Shown: positions 52,268 through 62,609 of the stretch, in pieces
How positions within the stretch are numbered: the stretch's first letter is position 1
How the letters are laid out: every line of letters begins with the position of its first letter
The notes under the pieces: model-generated
The model's database searches: none
What the model saw: only the letters and a program-made list of their open reading frames with translations
Told to the model about the DNA's origin: nothing
Made by a program: the position numbers and the translations under genes
Assembly: GCA_903833215.1 (NCBI GenBank)
Contig: CAILEM010000153.1
Location: 212,996 to 276,995 of the forward strand
Source of the DNA: an uncultured Armatimonadota bacterium
Lineage (GTDB): Bacteria > Armatimonadota > Fimbriimonadia > Fimbriimonadales > Fimbriimonadaceae
Direction: 5' to 3'
DNA: 64,000 nucleotides

Positions 52268-54695
52268 AGTTTGCGGTCTTGTCACCAACTGTTGAGAAAG
52301 AGACCTGCCCGGAAAGACTGGCGGTTTCGCTCACGATGGTCTTTGCGCCGATCGCAATTCGATAGCGCTTGAACGGCACTAGGCCGTTCACCTTTATCTT
52401 CACTTGGCTGGTAGCGCCGGATAGAACCCAGCGTTTGGTGGATTTCCAGCTTTGGATCGTGAGGTTCACTTTGGCCGTGCCGGTTCCTTCGACGACCAAT
52501 GAGGGGTTCGAATCTTCGCCGTGGAAGTAGGCAAGGCGACCGGTGGAAATCGCGGCACCGAAGTCTTCAGAACAGTGGATCGTCTGGTTGCCGACGCCGA
52601 TGGAATAGCTGTGGATCGACAAGCCGACATGCAGGAGTTGGTCACGCAAACGATAGTTGAGAGTCGTCCCGTTGAGGTCACTCGTGATCCTTGGTTTGAG
52701 GAAGAGCCGATTGTATTTCGGCTGGATACCGTAGATGTCACGATACAAACCAACCATCGCATTGCAGTTATTGGCAAGGATGTCGTCTCCGGTCCCGGTT
52801 TGGGAACGACGGAGGTATCGCTGGAACGCGAGGCCATCTTTGCGATACTGATTGAGGATGTTCCGTACGTATTTCAGCGCGATGTTGAGGTCATAGTCGG
52901 CATACGCAGCGATACCAGTCTCGGCCCATGCGAGGAAGATGTCGCCATTCTCGTAGGTCGGAAATTCAGGGTTCCCCGTGTCATTGGGCGCATAGGGATA
53001 GATGTTCGCCGGCCAACAGAACAGCTTCTGCTCCGCCATCTTCTGCTCGATATGACTCAGGATCGCTGCCTTCCGCTGAGGTTGATCGCAAAGACCATAA
53101 GCGATCGCCATGAAGTTGATCGGCAGCACCAAGTTATCGCCATGAACCGATCCGTCTTTCTCCCGCCAGTAGGCGTACCACTTTTTGTTGGCATCCCAGA
53201 ATCCACCCTGCTCAAGGGGCTTGTTGAAGCTGGCTTTGAGCTTCGCGGCGTATTCTCGGTAATAGCCAGCCCGCTTGGCATCGCCCAATAGCAGTTCATT
53301 TTCTGCCCAGTTGGAGAGGGCTCGGTAAAGTTGGGCGTTGACGAAAGCACTCTCGAACGAAGCCCATACGACATCGAGCCAGTCGCTAGACTTGTGCTGC
53401 CGCCAAGTATCGCTCGCCACCTCTACAAGGTGATTGCCATTCGTATCGCGCCGAAGAAGGTAATCCAAGGCCGCCTCGCACGCAGATTTTTGACCTCGGA
53501 GCCAACCTGTGTCTCCCGTCAAGTCGAACTGCTGGGCGGCATTTATCACATACGAGGTTTGTGAGTCCATGAGCCGACCCCATTGGCACTCATAGAATCC
53601 GGTTGGCTCGAAGGTGCCCGGAATGGCATCGCCGGCATCGTAGGTCCAGCGTGACTTCACCAATCCATCCGGCTCGATGCCGTTATCGCGCTCATAGTTG
53701 ATGGCACGAGACATGTTTGCTGTGAACTTCGGGTCGTCAATCGCCAATCCCATTTGCGCGACCCACGGCTCGTGATAGACGGCATAGCCGCTATACCAGC
53801 CATTGCTGCCGATGAGTTTGTCGTCGATCACGCCGATCCGCCCGATCGTGTTCAAAATCTCGCGAACGGAGTTTCCATCGACACCCTTGAGAACGCCGCG
53901 ATTCGCTGTCGGGGAATATCGCGGAGCCCGAAGTGTGTAGGTCACCGAGGAGTGGTCAAGCTCGTCGACCCGCCATGGCATCCAAACGTCTTGCCCATCC
54001 CTTAGATAGCGGGCCTGGACGTGCTTGGTAAGCAGAGGATGAGGCGTCGGCGCGAATGCCAGGGTGAATTCGTTGCTTGGTTGGCGCGTGAACCTCAGCG
54101 CCATCGGACGACCGAATGCCTGCTCTGAGGTCAATTCAAGCATCGAATCATTGCCGGTATTCCAGAGGCTCGCCGAATCGGTGTGGACGCCGTAGGTCGC
54201 ATTGGTTGAATCGAAGAGCTTGCACCAGGCGACACCACCTGTTCCAAGGAGAGCGCCCGTCCATGTGTCCATGGCTCGGAAGCTCCAGATCGGGCTTGAG
54301 GAATCGGCGAGAATCCCGCCCGCCAAGTATCGCCGGTCTATCTTCCACTGAATGGAATCGGCTCCCGTCGTGAACGTCCAATTCTCTGCGACCTTGGTTT
54401 TCTCGTTTCCGAATCGGATACCGGTAATTTGAATCGACTTCCCGTCCAGGACCATCTTGGGGCTTGTCGCCAGTTCAGCCGTGGTGATCCACGCATCACC
54501 AATTTTGATCCCACTTGTTGCAGCACGGCCAGTAGAACCAACCAAACGACCAGCGATCTTGAGGTCGGAGACAACGCACTTGTGATCGAGATCTAGCGTC
54601 ATCTCAATACGGTTATCTCTCGACCGAAGTGTGATGCGTCCGTCAGGAGAGCTCTGAAGGGAGCCCGAAAAAAGCGCCGCAAATGCGAGAACCAT
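52242..54695 (-). CDS. Six-hairpin (alpha/alpha)6 glycosidase-like protein
   Basis: 817 residues with a signal peptide (VLAFAALFSGSLQS). A beta-sandwich N-terminal part (about 20-270) precedes an (alpha/alpha)6 barrel (about 280-680): YSGYAVYHEPWVAQ, INYERDNGIEPDGLVKSRW, TYENGDIFLAWAETGIAAYA with several acidic candidates, and ANNCNAMVGLYRDIYGIQPKYNRLFLKPRI before a C-terminal beta domain. This layout fits glycosidases and phosphorylases of clans GH-L and relatives, but I cannot name the family. Its start overlaps the TPR gene's stop (TAATG), so they are coupled. Confidence 0.68.
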   Translation of the reverse strand: MVLAFAALFSGSLQSSPDGRITLRSRDNRIEMTLDLDHKCVVSDLKIAGRLVGSTGRAATSGIKIGDAWITTAELATSPKMVLDGKSIQITGIRFGNEKTKVAENWTFTTGADSIQWKIDRRYLAGGILADSSSPIWSFRAMDTWTGALLGTGGVAWCKLFDSTNATYGVHTDSASLWNTGNDSMLELTSEQAFGRPMALRFTRQPSNEFTLAFAPTPHPLLTKHVQARYLRDGQDVWMPWRVDELDHSSVTYTLRAPRYSPTANRGVLKGVDGNSVREILNTIGRIGVIDDKLIGSNGWYSGYAVYHEPWVAQMGLAIDDPKFTANMSRAINYERDNGIEPDGLVKSRWTYDAGDAIPGTFEPTGFYECQWGRLMDSQTSYVINAAQQFDLTGDTGWLRGQKSACEAALDYLLRRDTNGNHLVEVASDTWRQHKSSDWLDVVWASFESAFVNAQLYRALSNWAENELLLGDAKRAGYYREYAAKLKASFNKPLEQGGFWDANKKWYAYWREKDGSVHGDNLVLPINFMAIAYGLCDQPQRKAAILSHIEQKMAEQKLFCWPANIYPYAPNDTGNPEFPTYENGDIFLAWAETGIAAYADYDLNIALKYVRNILNQYRKDGLAFQRYLRRSQTGTGDDILANNCNAMVGLYRDIYGIQPKYNRLFLKPRITSDLNGTTLNYRLRDQLLHVGLSIHSYSIGVGNQTIHCSEDFGAAISTGRLAYFHGEDSNPSLVVEGTGTAKVNLTIQSWKSTKRWVLSGATSQVKIKVNGLVPFKRYRIAIGAKTIVSETASLSGQVSFSTVGDKTANFNYVLTLA

Positions 54696-55813
54696 TACCT
54701 ACGATTGTGGACGAGTCTTCTCCAGATGACGAGGATTGCAGCAAGGGAAAGACTGATAACACCTACCACAATGAGAACACTCGGCGAATCGGCTTTTTTC
54801 GGCAGCTTTCTTGTAATCTCTGGCATTTGAGGTTCTTTCCAGCCGCTCCAAAAATTCCGGTCCGTATCGGGATGACTACCCAGTTTGAGCCGAGACAGCA
54901 TGTACTCCGTCTTCGCCTTATGCCAATCCTCGGCCTCCTTGCGAAGGTCATGAAAGCGCTGGATGGTTGAAGGCTCAGAGCCCTGAGTGGTTCCTTCTGT
55001 AAGGCCCACAACATTGTCCAGAGCATTATTCGCGAGTTCAGGAGCTAGCGACTTTTTGCCACCCTTGATCAATTCGCGGTAACGCTCAAGTCCAAATCGG
55101 GCAGTCGCTAGCCTCATGTGTGAAACCTCCAACTCCGCAATCGCAAGGGCGGCATCGGGCGACTCCCATGCGCCACCGAGCATGATAAGCCCGGCAAGCG
55201 TCTTTGAGATTTCGACGGCTTTACGATCCCCTTCCTTGTTCAGTTTATCGGCCAGCCACTCGCCCAAAGTGCTAATGTCCTCGGCCTTCCGCTTCACATT
55301 GGCATGCGTTTTCAGATCTTCTAGCCAGCGTAAAACTTCAAGCTGGGTGCCCTCTCTCCCAAAATGGGCGTTCGGATTTAGCTTCAGGGCGTACGCGATA
55401 TCCGATTCCGCCTTTTTCAGCAGTTGGATGTCCTTGAGATCACCACCCTGCTGAATGAACTTATGGGCCTCAATCGTGCCTCGATTGGCGTAGAGCCGAT
55501 ATTGGTCGATCATCGAAAGCCCAGGGAGTCGAGCTTTTTGGGCCAGTGCGGCCAAAGCCTCGTCATTGCGTCCAATTCTTCCAAGCGCGACCGCAATGTC
55601 GTCATATTCGACCGCGGAGATGCTCGATTTTGCCCTCAGACGGTCTACTCGCATAGTGTAGTAGAGTGGCGGGTACCGGTCAAACCGCCCTGTAAGCGCC
55701 TTTTGCACATCAGGGGCGTTGTAAAGTTCGAACCCGAGGGTATCTCGATCATTGAAGCAAGGCGAGCCCAAGGCTGGGATGATGGCCCCGACGAGCAAAA
55801 GCAACCGCTTCAT
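54695..55813 (-). CDS. Exported TPR-like protein with C-terminal membrane anchor
   Basis: 372 residues from the ATG at 55813, which begins a signal peptide (KRLLLLVGAIIPALGSPC). Helical TPR-like pairs fill the middle (YDDIAVALGRIGRNDEALAAL, KAESDIAYALKLNPNAHFG). The C-terminus is a single helix (SVLIVVGVISLSLAAILVIW) with a basic tail, so the bulk faces the periplasm. Function unknown; it is translationally coupled to the glycosidase. Confidence 0.7.
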   Translation of the reverse strand: MKRLLLLVGAIIPALGSPCFNDRDTLGFELYNAPDVQKALTGRFDRYPPLYYTMRVDRLRAKSSISAVEYDDIAVALGRIGRNDEALAALAQKARLPGLSMIDQYRLYANRGTIEAHKFIQQGGDLKDIQLLKKAESDIAYALKLNPNAHFGREGTQLEVLRWLEDLKTHANVKRKAEDISTLGEWLADKLNKEGDRKAVEISKTLAGLIMLGGAWESPDAALAIAELEVSHMRLATARFGLERYRELIKGGKKSLAPELANNALDNVVGLTEGTTQGSEPSTIQRFHDLRKEAEDWHKAKTEYMLSRLKLGSHPDTDRNFWSGWKEPQMPEITRKLPKKADSPSVLIVVGVISLSLAAILVIWRRLVHNRR

Positions 55814-55925
55814 AACTGTAGGTCGGATCAACGCGGGTGTTTTGTTCAAAGAAAAAGTGGCGATCTCAGCTTAGCTTCAGTTTAGGCACGCCGCTTGGTC
55901 ACTGACCAACAGGAGCCCTCCAAAC

Positions 55926-56918
55926 TCATCCGACTGAAATCTTCCCAACTGTGAACGCACCAGTGCCAGGCCGTATACTAAATCTCGCCACGCGGCCCTC
56001 AGGGGTGGTGAGGACCGAATAGCTATCCGCCAAACGTCCGGGCCGAGACACTTCAAATCGAGTCCAAGAATTCGGAACTTTGACCTCAACCGTCAGTGCC
56101 TGGTCATAGAGTTGCGGACCGAAGGCAAGTTTGGTCGAATCGCATGATGTGGATATCTCAAACTTCGAATCGCTTAGCGCGTGCAAGTGGATCGGCTGAA
56201 GTGCATCTCGCTCTTGGCAGTATTTGTAGATATCAATATCTGGAGCGACCCATACCTTGTCCCGGTTCGCAACGAGATAATCGAGCAGTTTGGTGAATAC
56301 AGGGATGCTTGTGCTCAGCCACTCGCCTCCGATCCCGTGCATCGAAACATTGGACCAGGACCCGGTTAGTATTGCCCTCTGGACGAAGCTGGTCGGGTCG
56401 ATTTTCTTCTCATCAAAGAAGTTTCGGTTGCTGGCAAGCACTAGGTTATTCTTGTGAAGGACCGACTCAAGTTGTGCATCCGTGACCTTCCAAGGGCAAC
56501 CACCGGGAATGGCGAACGAAGCCAGGCGGGGTCCTTTGCCATAGATACGCCCCAAGTCGTAGGAGCAGTCTTCGATCTCCTTTGTCAATTCGGCTTCGTT
56601 CTTCGCTCCCGAGTGATGGGCGGTGTGGTTTCCGAGATCGTGTCTTGCCCGAACGACGTCGACCTCCCACTCTTTGCGATGCGAAACATACTGCCCGTTC
56701 TCCGTATTCACAAAAAAGGTTGCTCGGAGTTTCCTTTCGTTGAGGCGCGGAATGGCATTCGCCAGCTGGGTCGTCATGGCGTCATCGAACTGCAACGATA
56801 TCGCCGCCTTCGCACCACCAAAGAACTTCAACACTTTCGGAGTTCCGAAAGGAGCTGAATATGGTTCGGCGTGGGAGATGGTGAGCATTGAAATGAACGC
56901 GACGGCGAACCCTGTCAT
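55926..56918 (-). CDS. Polysaccharide deacetylase, CE4/NodB-like
   Basis: 330 residues with a signal peptide (TGFAVAFISMLTISHAE). The NodB fold shows motif 1 as ISLQFDDAM (Asp45/Asp46), motif 2 as GNHTAHHSG with the metal-binding His98 and His102, and motif 3 around LASFAIPGGCPW. It should remove N- or O-acetyl groups from extracellular glycans. The C-terminal ~80 residues form a separate beta domain (LTVEVKVPNSWTRFEVSRPG). It is in the same strand block as the TPR and glycosidase genes. Confidence 0.85.
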   Translation of the reverse strand: MTGFAVAFISMLTISHAEPYSAPFGTPKVLKFFGGAKAAISLQFDDAMTTQLANAIPRLNERKLRATFFVNTENGQYVSHRKEWEVDVVRARHDLGNHTAHHSGAKNEAELTKEIEDCSYDLGRIYGKGPRLASFAIPGGCPWKVTDAQLESVLHKNNLVLASNRNFFDEKKIDPTSFVQRAILTGSWSNVSMHGIGGEWLSTSIPVFTKLLDYLVANRDKVWVAPDIDIYKYCQERDALQPIHLHALSDSKFEISTSCDSTKLAFGPQLYDQALTVEVKVPNSWTRFEVSRPGRLADSYSVLTTPEGRVARFSIRPGTGAFTVGKISVG

Positions 56919-56979
56919 ATCTTCCAGTCTAGTAGATATTCCATGCCCTCAATTGACATCTGGACTACCCGCCCAAACA

Positions 56980-58965
56980 TCAATATGGCAACTTCGCTAC
57001 CGCCCGCGAAATAAGTGCCAATGAGATTGCCGCCAACGCGACAAGTCCAGTTCCGCAACTGAAACCCGCAAGCAGCACGGGCGCATAACGCGACCATTGT
57101 TCGGCACCGTATTTCTTGGCCATGAACTTCCTGCCCGCCCAAGCGCCGAGGAATTGAGGCACGGTGTTGGCAGGAAATAGGCCGAGACCACCAGCGAATC
57201 CGTAGAAGAATAGCGTCGGAATCTTGAACACAGCGCAAGCCCAGTACAGAAACAATCCCGACACCGTTCCCACTCCAATCAGATTTGGCTTGATCGCTTT
57301 GGCAAACCAGCCAAGCTCGCCATTGGGTCGAGGAACGTTGATCTGCTGTAGCACGGACGACATCTGAGCTTGAATAGGCCAGAACTTCTGGGCATACGGG
57401 AATTGGCCACTCGGCAAAGCATTGGAATTCCAGAAAAACGCCCAAAAACCAAATGAGGCGAGGAAGATCAACGGATACATCATCGCTTCGGCTTTGAAGA
57501 TGCTGTGCATCTTCGTGCCCGTCAGCTCCACTTCACGAAATCTCTGGGCAACTGCCCCTTGGTCCACAAGCGGAATCGGCGCATACCAAACGTCGACCTG
57601 TCGATAGCCCGAGGCAACCACGCTGGCTTCCTTGAGATAGGGGAATGAAACTCCACGTCCCGTCAGACCAATCATTCGCGCTGAGATATAGGAGTTGAGC
57701 GGGCTCCACATGAACCCGAAAACGATCAACAGCCATGACGGGAAGTTGGGCACCAGATAGTGGGAAACGATAACCAGAACTGCGGTCGACCCAAACCAAG
57801 CGGCGAGGGCAAGAAAGATCGGGATATCTCCGCGACCTGGGGGTGGGGCAAGACTGAATTTCCGCTCAGAATTCACTCGTCGCGCATCGCGAAACGCCTT
57901 GTAGACCAGTCCGATGCCAATACAGGCGATCGCCATATTCACGCCGATTCCGACCGACAGCCAGAAATCCATGTCCACCGTCAACTTCGTGGTCAATGCG
58001 TCCGAGCCGGGTACGTAGCTTGGGAACATCTTGAAGTGATGCAAGATCGGGTTCATCACAACCATCGCGAGCACACTAGCGACCATCGAGCCCAACACAA
58101 TCTCAAACGGCAGCACAAAGCCCATGAACACGTTGCCAAGGCTGAAGCTCAAACCGACAACTGCGGCAGGCAAGATGTTCTGGACGTTGGTCGTGTAGTC
58201 AGCAAATGGTATCGGAAGCAATTCGAACGAATGCCCAAATAGCGTGCCGGTGATGACAGGGATGCCAATGTACACCGCACCAAAGAGCAGACCGATGACC
58301 GTTCCCGTTGAGAAGATGCCCCATCGCCAGCTCTCCGACCCAGCTTCGCTGAGCGCCGTCGCACCTGAAGCCGCAACTGGCGCATAAGGGAATGGGAGCT
58401 TTTCAACGTCGCTGGTCAGGCGGAATAGTGCGTAGCCCAGACCGAGATAGCTTAAGCGGCCGCATAGGTCAGTGAGCAGAAGCAGCAGAATCGGCCGCCA
58501 CCAGTCGGGGTGCCAGAGCTCGCGCTGAACAATGCCATGACTCAGCGCTCCCGGCACCGCCCAATGCGGTATTTGGCTCGCAATCGGCTTTGCTGCAGCA
58601 GAGCCGACGAAATAGGCGTTCCAAATAAGGTTCGCAAACGGTCCACCGGCAAGACCGCGTTCGGAATTCACCACCGCGGTCAGAGTCAGTGCCATGTAAA
58701 ACAGGATGTAAACCTCCTGTTTTCGAAGCGGTGCGTAGGAACGTCGTGCGACCTCTGCGAAGAGCACGATCGTGACCCATTCGGCAGCATCACCCACACC
58801 TTGCCCGGCTACGAGGGCGAGATACATTCCGCCGGGAAGCATGAACAGGGCGATGAATAGCGCACCGATGGCAGTCTTAAGGGTGAATCCTTCTTCAAAC
58901 GTAGAAGGAACCTCGTTAATGCCCAGCCGTTCAGCCTCAGAACCGGCGACAGGCGTTGCTGCCAT
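56980..58965 (-). CDS. OPT-family oligopeptide transporter
   Basis: 661 residues with many membrane segments. Family features include the N-terminal LKTAIGALFIALFMLPGGMYLALVAG (only part diagnostic), KLPFPYAPVAASGATAL, NVQNILPAAVVGLSFSLGNVF, WLLIVFGFMWSPLNSYISARM, and LGLFPANTVPQFLGAWAGRKF. OPT proteins import small peptides or metal chelates with protons. The C-terminus has a Gly-rich final helix pair. It stands between a deacetylase and a Nudix gene and has no obvious partners. Confidence 0.88.
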   Translation of the reverse strand: MAATPVAGSEAERLGINEVPSTFEEGFTLKTAIGALFIALFMLPGGMYLALVAGQGVGDAAEWVTIVLFAEVARRSYAPLRKQEVYILFYMALTLTAVVNSERGLAGGPFANLIWNAYFVGSAAAKPIASQIPHWAVPGALSHGIVQRELWHPDWWRPILLLLLTDLCGRLSYLGLGYALFRLTSDVEKLPFPYAPVAASGATALSEAGSESWRWGIFSTGTVIGLLFGAVYIGIPVITGTLFGHSFELLPIPFADYTTNVQNILPAAVVGLSFSLGNVFMGFVLPFEIVLGSMVASVLAMVVMNPILHHFKMFPSYVPGSDALTTKLTVDMDFWLSVGIGVNMAIACIGIGLVYKAFRDARRVNSERKFSLAPPPGRGDIPIFLALAAWFGSTAVLVIVSHYLVPNFPSWLLIVFGFMWSPLNSYISARMIGLTGRGVSFPYLKEASVVASGYRQVDVWYAPIPLVDQGAVAQRFREVELTGTKMHSIFKAEAMMYPLIFLASFGFWAFFWNSNALPSGQFPYAQKFWPIQAQMSSVLQQINVPRPNGELGWFAKAIKPNLIGVGTVSGLFLYWACAVFKIPTLFFYGFAGGLGLFPANTVPQFLGAWAGRKFMAKKYGAEQWSRYAPVLLAGFSCGTGLVALAAISLALISRAVAKLPY

Positions 58966-59011
58966 TTTCTATGGAATTCGATAGGGGTGGAAGTAATTCC
59001 TTCCGAATCGC

Positions 59012-59503
59012 TTAAGCAATCAGTCCGTGTTCTTTAACGAGGCGAACACCGAGCTTGGCGAGCGACACCAGCGGCAGTTTACGTGCTTCTTCGGGCGTGA
59101 ACCACTCGCACACGTCGGTTGTTCCGCCCTGCTCATACCGAAGGGTTCCACTCTCAACCTGGACTTTATAGATCAGTCGAACGGCATGCATCCGGGTGCC
59201 TGTGAAGTGAAATAGCTCTGAATTGACGGTAAGCACGCCTTTGTTTGTGACCTTGAGGCCTGTCTCCTCGAGCACTTCGCGCACGACCGCGTTATCGGGA
59301 TGCTCGCCAAATTCGACTTTGCCACCTGGCAACGTCCACATCCCAGCCGACCCGGTTAGGGCCGTCAAGCGACACAACAGGATCTTCTGGTCCTGAACGA
59401 TGAGCGCGTAGGCGGCTAGTCGCTGTATTTCTGGTTTTTGAACGACCTCAGCCACGGGATAGAGAGAATACCCGTCAGGCTTGGGATCACAGACACGATC
59501 CAC
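59012..59503 (-). CDS. Nudix hydrolase
   Basis: 163 residues with a GTG start. The Nudix box (G-x5-E-x7-REVLEETG, from GGKVEFGE) is complete at about residues 60-83, and LPGGKV precedes it. It hydrolyses a nucleoside-diphosphate-linked compound such as an oxidised nucleotide or sugar nucleotide. Upstream of the box is LAAYALIVQDQKILLCRL, a standard first strand. The substrate cannot be told. Confidence 0.93.
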   Translation of the reverse strand: MDRVCDPKPDGYSLYPVAEVVQKPEIQRLAAYALIVQDQKILLCRLTALTGSAGMWTLPGGKVEFGEHPDNAVVREVLEETGLKVTNKGVLTVNSELFHFTGTRMHAVRLIYKVQVESGTLRYEQGGTTDVCEWFTPEEARKLPLVSLAKLGVRLVKEHGLIA

Positions 59504-59588
59504 CGTTCAAACGGGAGGATATCCGCAATAAAACTGAATGCATCTAGGTTTCTAGTCACGGTACCAACAGCCTTATCATAATGGTCAG

Positions 59589-61286
59589 ATGCTTCCAGCA
59601 CTTGCGCTTCTTGTCTCGTTTACGGCGGCAACGACCCAATCGGTGGATCCTTCAGCAAGTGAAATGCGCTTTCCCTTGGAGCGATTTCAGGCAGATCTGG
59701 GTGCACTCCAGCGCAAGTACGCCATTCCATTGTCGAAGGAAGATCACGCACGTCTGCGCAATTTCTACTCCACTTGGTCGAGCACCGTTGAGAAAGACCC
59801 CTTCGACTCCATGAGCCAAGCCGGCCAGGTCGATGCCGTTCTGTTTCGCAACTATCTCAAACACTCCATCAAGCGGTTGGACCAAGAAGCCACACGTGAA
59901 GTCGAGATGGCACCCATCCTACCCTTTGCCCAAACGATCGTTGCACTCGAGGAATCTTGGCAAAAGATGGACCCGATCGACCCTGATAAAACGGCCTCCA
60001 CCGTCAACGGACTCATCAAAGAAATCGAGCTCGCCAGAAAGGCAGTTGAGAAGGGTATCAAAATCGACCGATCCATTGCCAACCGAGCTGTTGCGATGCT
60101 TCAGCGCGTTCGACACTCGTTTGCGCGATGGTTTGAGTTCTACAACGGCTACGATCCGCTCTTCAGTTGGTGGGTTTCCCAACCGTACAAAGAAGCCGCC
60201 AAAGCCCTGGATGAATATACGAACCTTGTTCGAGAGAAACTGGTTGGGATAAAGCCCGACGACAAGACCACTATTATCGGCGACCCAATCGGGACCAAGG
60301 CACTTCAAGATGACTTGGATGATGCGATGATCTCCTACACGCCTGCAGAAATCCTAGATATCGCCAACAAGGAGTTCGCGTGGTGCGAAGTGGAGATGAA
60401 GAAGGCCTCCCACGAGATGGGATTCGGCGACGATTGGAAAAAGGCACTTGAGCGAACAAAACAGGACTTCGTCGAACCGGGCAAGCAGCCACAACTCATC
60501 CGGTTTTTAGCTGAGGAAGCAATCCAGTTCGTGAAAGAACGGGACCTCGTCACCATCCCCGATCTTGCTACTGAGACGTATCGCATGAGCATGATGTCAC
60601 CGGACCGTCAGCTCGTAAGCCCATTCTTCCTCGGGGGCGAAGAGATCCAGGTTTCGTATCCGACCGACACGATGTCACACGAGCAGAAACTCATGAGCAT
60701 GCGCGGAAACAACAAGCACTTTGCGCGCGCAACCGTGTTCCACGAACTCATCCCAGGCCACCACTTGCAGGGTTTCATGCAGGAGCGGTATCGCCCCTAC
60801 CGTGGCCTTTTCGACACACCGTTCTGGGTAGAGGGTTGGGCACTGTATTGGGAAATGCGATTGTTCGATATGAATTTTCCGAAGACCCCGGAAGACAAGG
60901 TTGGCATGCTGTTTTGGCGGATGCACCGATGCGCGCGAATCATCTTCTCGTTCGGCTTTCACACCGGAAAGATGACTCCCCAGCAATGTGTTGATTTTCT
61001 GGTGGAGCGAGTAGGGCACGAGCGGGACAACGCAGCAGCCGAAGTTCGCCGCTCCTTTTCGGGTGGATACGAGCCGTTGTATCAGGCGGCATACATGCTA
61101 GGTGGCCTACAGATTCGCTCACTAAAGCACGAACTCGTCGACAGCGGCAAGATGACGGAGAAGCAGTTTCACGACGCTGTTCTTCATGAGAACGCGATTC
61201 CGATTGAAATGGTGCGTACAAGCCTCACAAAATCCCCACTTAAACTTGATTTCAAGCCAACTTGGCGCTTCTATGATCGTCCTTAA
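59589..61286 (+). CDS. DUF885-family putative metallopeptidase
   Basis: 565 residues with a signal peptide (LPALALLVSFTAATTQS). The family zinc motif appears as VFHELIPGHHLQGFM near residue 384 (H-E-x-x-P-G-H-H), followed by FWVEGWALYWE, which supplies the downstream Glu, and GGLQIRSLKHEL near the end. DUF885 proteins are predicted zinc peptidases. The ATG has no clear Shine-Dalgarno; a TTATCA just upstream could be part of a -10. It may process peptides in the periplasm. Confidence 0.9.
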   Translation: MLPALALLVSFTAATTQSVDPSASEMRFPLERFQADLGALQRKYAIPLSKEDHARLRNFYSTWSSTVEKDPFDSMSQAGQVDAVLFRNYLKHSIKRLDQEATREVEMAPILPFAQTIVALEESWQKMDPIDPDKTASTVNGLIKEIELARKAVEKGIKIDRSIANRAVAMLQRVRHSFARWFEFYNGYDPLFSWWVSQPYKEAAKALDEYTNLVREKLVGIKPDDKTTIIGDPIGTKALQDDLDDAMISYTPAEILDIANKEFAWCEVEMKKASHEMGFGDDWKKALERTKQDFVEPGKQPQLIRFLAEEAIQFVKERDLVTIPDLATETYRMSMMSPDRQLVSPFFLGGEEIQVSYPTDTMSHEQKLMSMRGNNKHFARATVFHELIPGHHLQGFMQERYRPYRGLFDTPFWVEGWALYWEMRLFDMNFPKTPEDKVGMLFWRMHRCARIIFSFGFHTGKMTPQQCVDFLVERVGHERDNAAAEVRRSFSGGYEPLYQAAYMLGGLQIRSLKHELVDSGKMTEKQFHDAVLHENAIPIEMVRTSLTKSPLKLDFKPTWRFYDRP

Positions 61287-61394
61287 TTCGATCACTGAAG
61301 CACAAAAACGCGACATAGAACTCGAATGTCTCTCAAGGGTGTGCCTGGTAACATGAAGCGATTCTTAACCTTCAAAATAGGAAAATTGTAGACT

Positions 61395-62609
61395 GTGAAC
61401 AGATATAAAGCGTCCATTGCTACCGCCGTCTTAGGTGTCGTCACTCTGTCACACGGACAGACATTGGCTCGGAGCTCTTACTCCTCGTCGATGATCGCCA
61501 CCGCATTTTCCAAATTCCATGGGGTCAAAGCTCCCTCTGCCGTCGCTGCGCCAACGGTTGTTGCGACCGCCGCTCACGTTGATCAGCCGGCTGTTCAGCA
61601 GATTGTAAAGTCACCGGTAGTAACCGCGCCTATCGTAGCAACTGTCGTCGCATCCCAACCCACACCTGCCGCTTTGGCACCAAAGTTCGCTGACACAGCA
61701 ACCGTGCCCCCAACACCAGCCCCTGTTGAGAAGAAGGAAGCGTATCAGGCAAATAACGGCGTTAAGCTTCAACTCCTTACCGCAGATGAACTCGACAAGG
61801 TTGCTGGCCCTTCCGCGCGACTTGCGGGTGGTCCGCTTGCCGATCCAGAAGCCCTTGAAGTCACGATTCCTGAGTCGGCTCGCCCCGACGTTGATGTGAC
61901 AACTGGCCAGAAAGGAACCCGTAACCTCAAGCTGAAATGGGTTGAGGAAGGTTATTTCGACGTAGGTTACGAGAAACTCATCGGAACGTTCTCCGACCAA
62001 ATCCTCCGCTACGGTGTTCGCTATGGCGACGATGACCTCCATCTGTACGTTCGAAATAGCACACTCGATACTCGTGGAACCGGTCTTCCCTATCCTCAGG
62101 TCGTTACTGGTCTGAGCGCTGGTGTTGAAGCTCGACACTGGTTCCCTGGAAACAAGATGTATGTGTGTGTCTCCGTTGGCGATGGCATCAGCGGATACAA
62201 CAAAGACAAAACCGATACGCGCGTCGGAATGGTTGGCTACACGAACTGGCGTCACAATAAGTGGTTTAGCGACTTTTACGGCGAACTGTTCTACATTGCA
62301 CTCGCTTCGGATACTTTTATCGATGGTCGCCTGCGTTCCGGCCAGATCCTGAAAGAGTACAAGGACCAGAGCTACCTGTGGGCGTATGTCGTCGGCCAAT
62401 TCTGGGCCGCAGGTCAGACCGTATCCGGCACTGAGAACCGAATGGAGTTCGGACCCGGAATCGGCTACATGTTCCGCAATGCGATCTCCGTGAACTTCGA
62501 GATGCGCGCCGGCTACGCCTTCAACGGCGTCGTCGATGACGGCGGTCACCACGCCTTCTGGAACCCCACCCTCATCATTGCTGGTGGCTTCTACAAAGGC
62601 TGGCCCTAG
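61395..62609 (+). CDS. Probable outer-membrane beta-barrel protein with Ala/Pro-rich N-terminal linker
   Basis: 404 residues with a GTG start. Signal peptide (SIATAVLGVVTLSHGQ). Residues about 35-115 form an Ala/Pro/Val-rich low-complexity linker (AAPTVVATAAHVDQP, PTPAPVEKK). The rest alternates short beta strands with aromatic ends (YFDVGYEKLIGTF, QILRYGVRYGDDDLHLYV, GVEARHWFPGNKMYVCVS, YGELFYIALAS, RMEFGPGIGYMF), ending in a terminal GGFYKGWP. This looks like an 8- to 12-stranded barrel, though the last residue is Pro rather than Phe. It may be related to the barrel of NfrA-type proteins; not settled. Confidence 0.6.
   Translation: MNRYKASIATAVLGVVTLSHGQTLARSSYSSSMIATAFSKFHGVKAPSAVAAPTVVATAAHVDQPAVQQIVKSPVVTAPIVATVVASQPTPAALAPKFADTATVPPTPAPVEKKEAYQANNGVKLQLLTADELDKVAGPSARLAGGPLADPEALEVTIPESARPDVDVTTGQKGTRNLKLKWVEEGYFDVGYEKLIGTFSDQILRYGVRYGDDDLHLYVRNSTLDTRGTGLPYPQVVTGLSAGVEARHWFPGNKMYVCVSVGDGISGYNKDKTDTRVGMVGYTNWRHNKWFSDFYGELFYIALASDTFIDGRLRSGQILKEYKDQSYLWAYVVGQFWAAGQTVSGTENRMEFGPGIGYMFRNAISVNFEMRAGYAFNGVVDDGGHHAFWNPTLIIAGGFYKGWP

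Noticed and set aside
52521..53291. 256-codon plus-strand frame
   Set aside because: Antisense to the six-hairpin glycosidase, whose frame shows clear structural motifs. The plus frame is charged and motif-free.
61611..62552. 313-codon minus-strand frame
   Set aside because: Antisense shadow of the outer-membrane-like gene, with no recognisable domain or start context.
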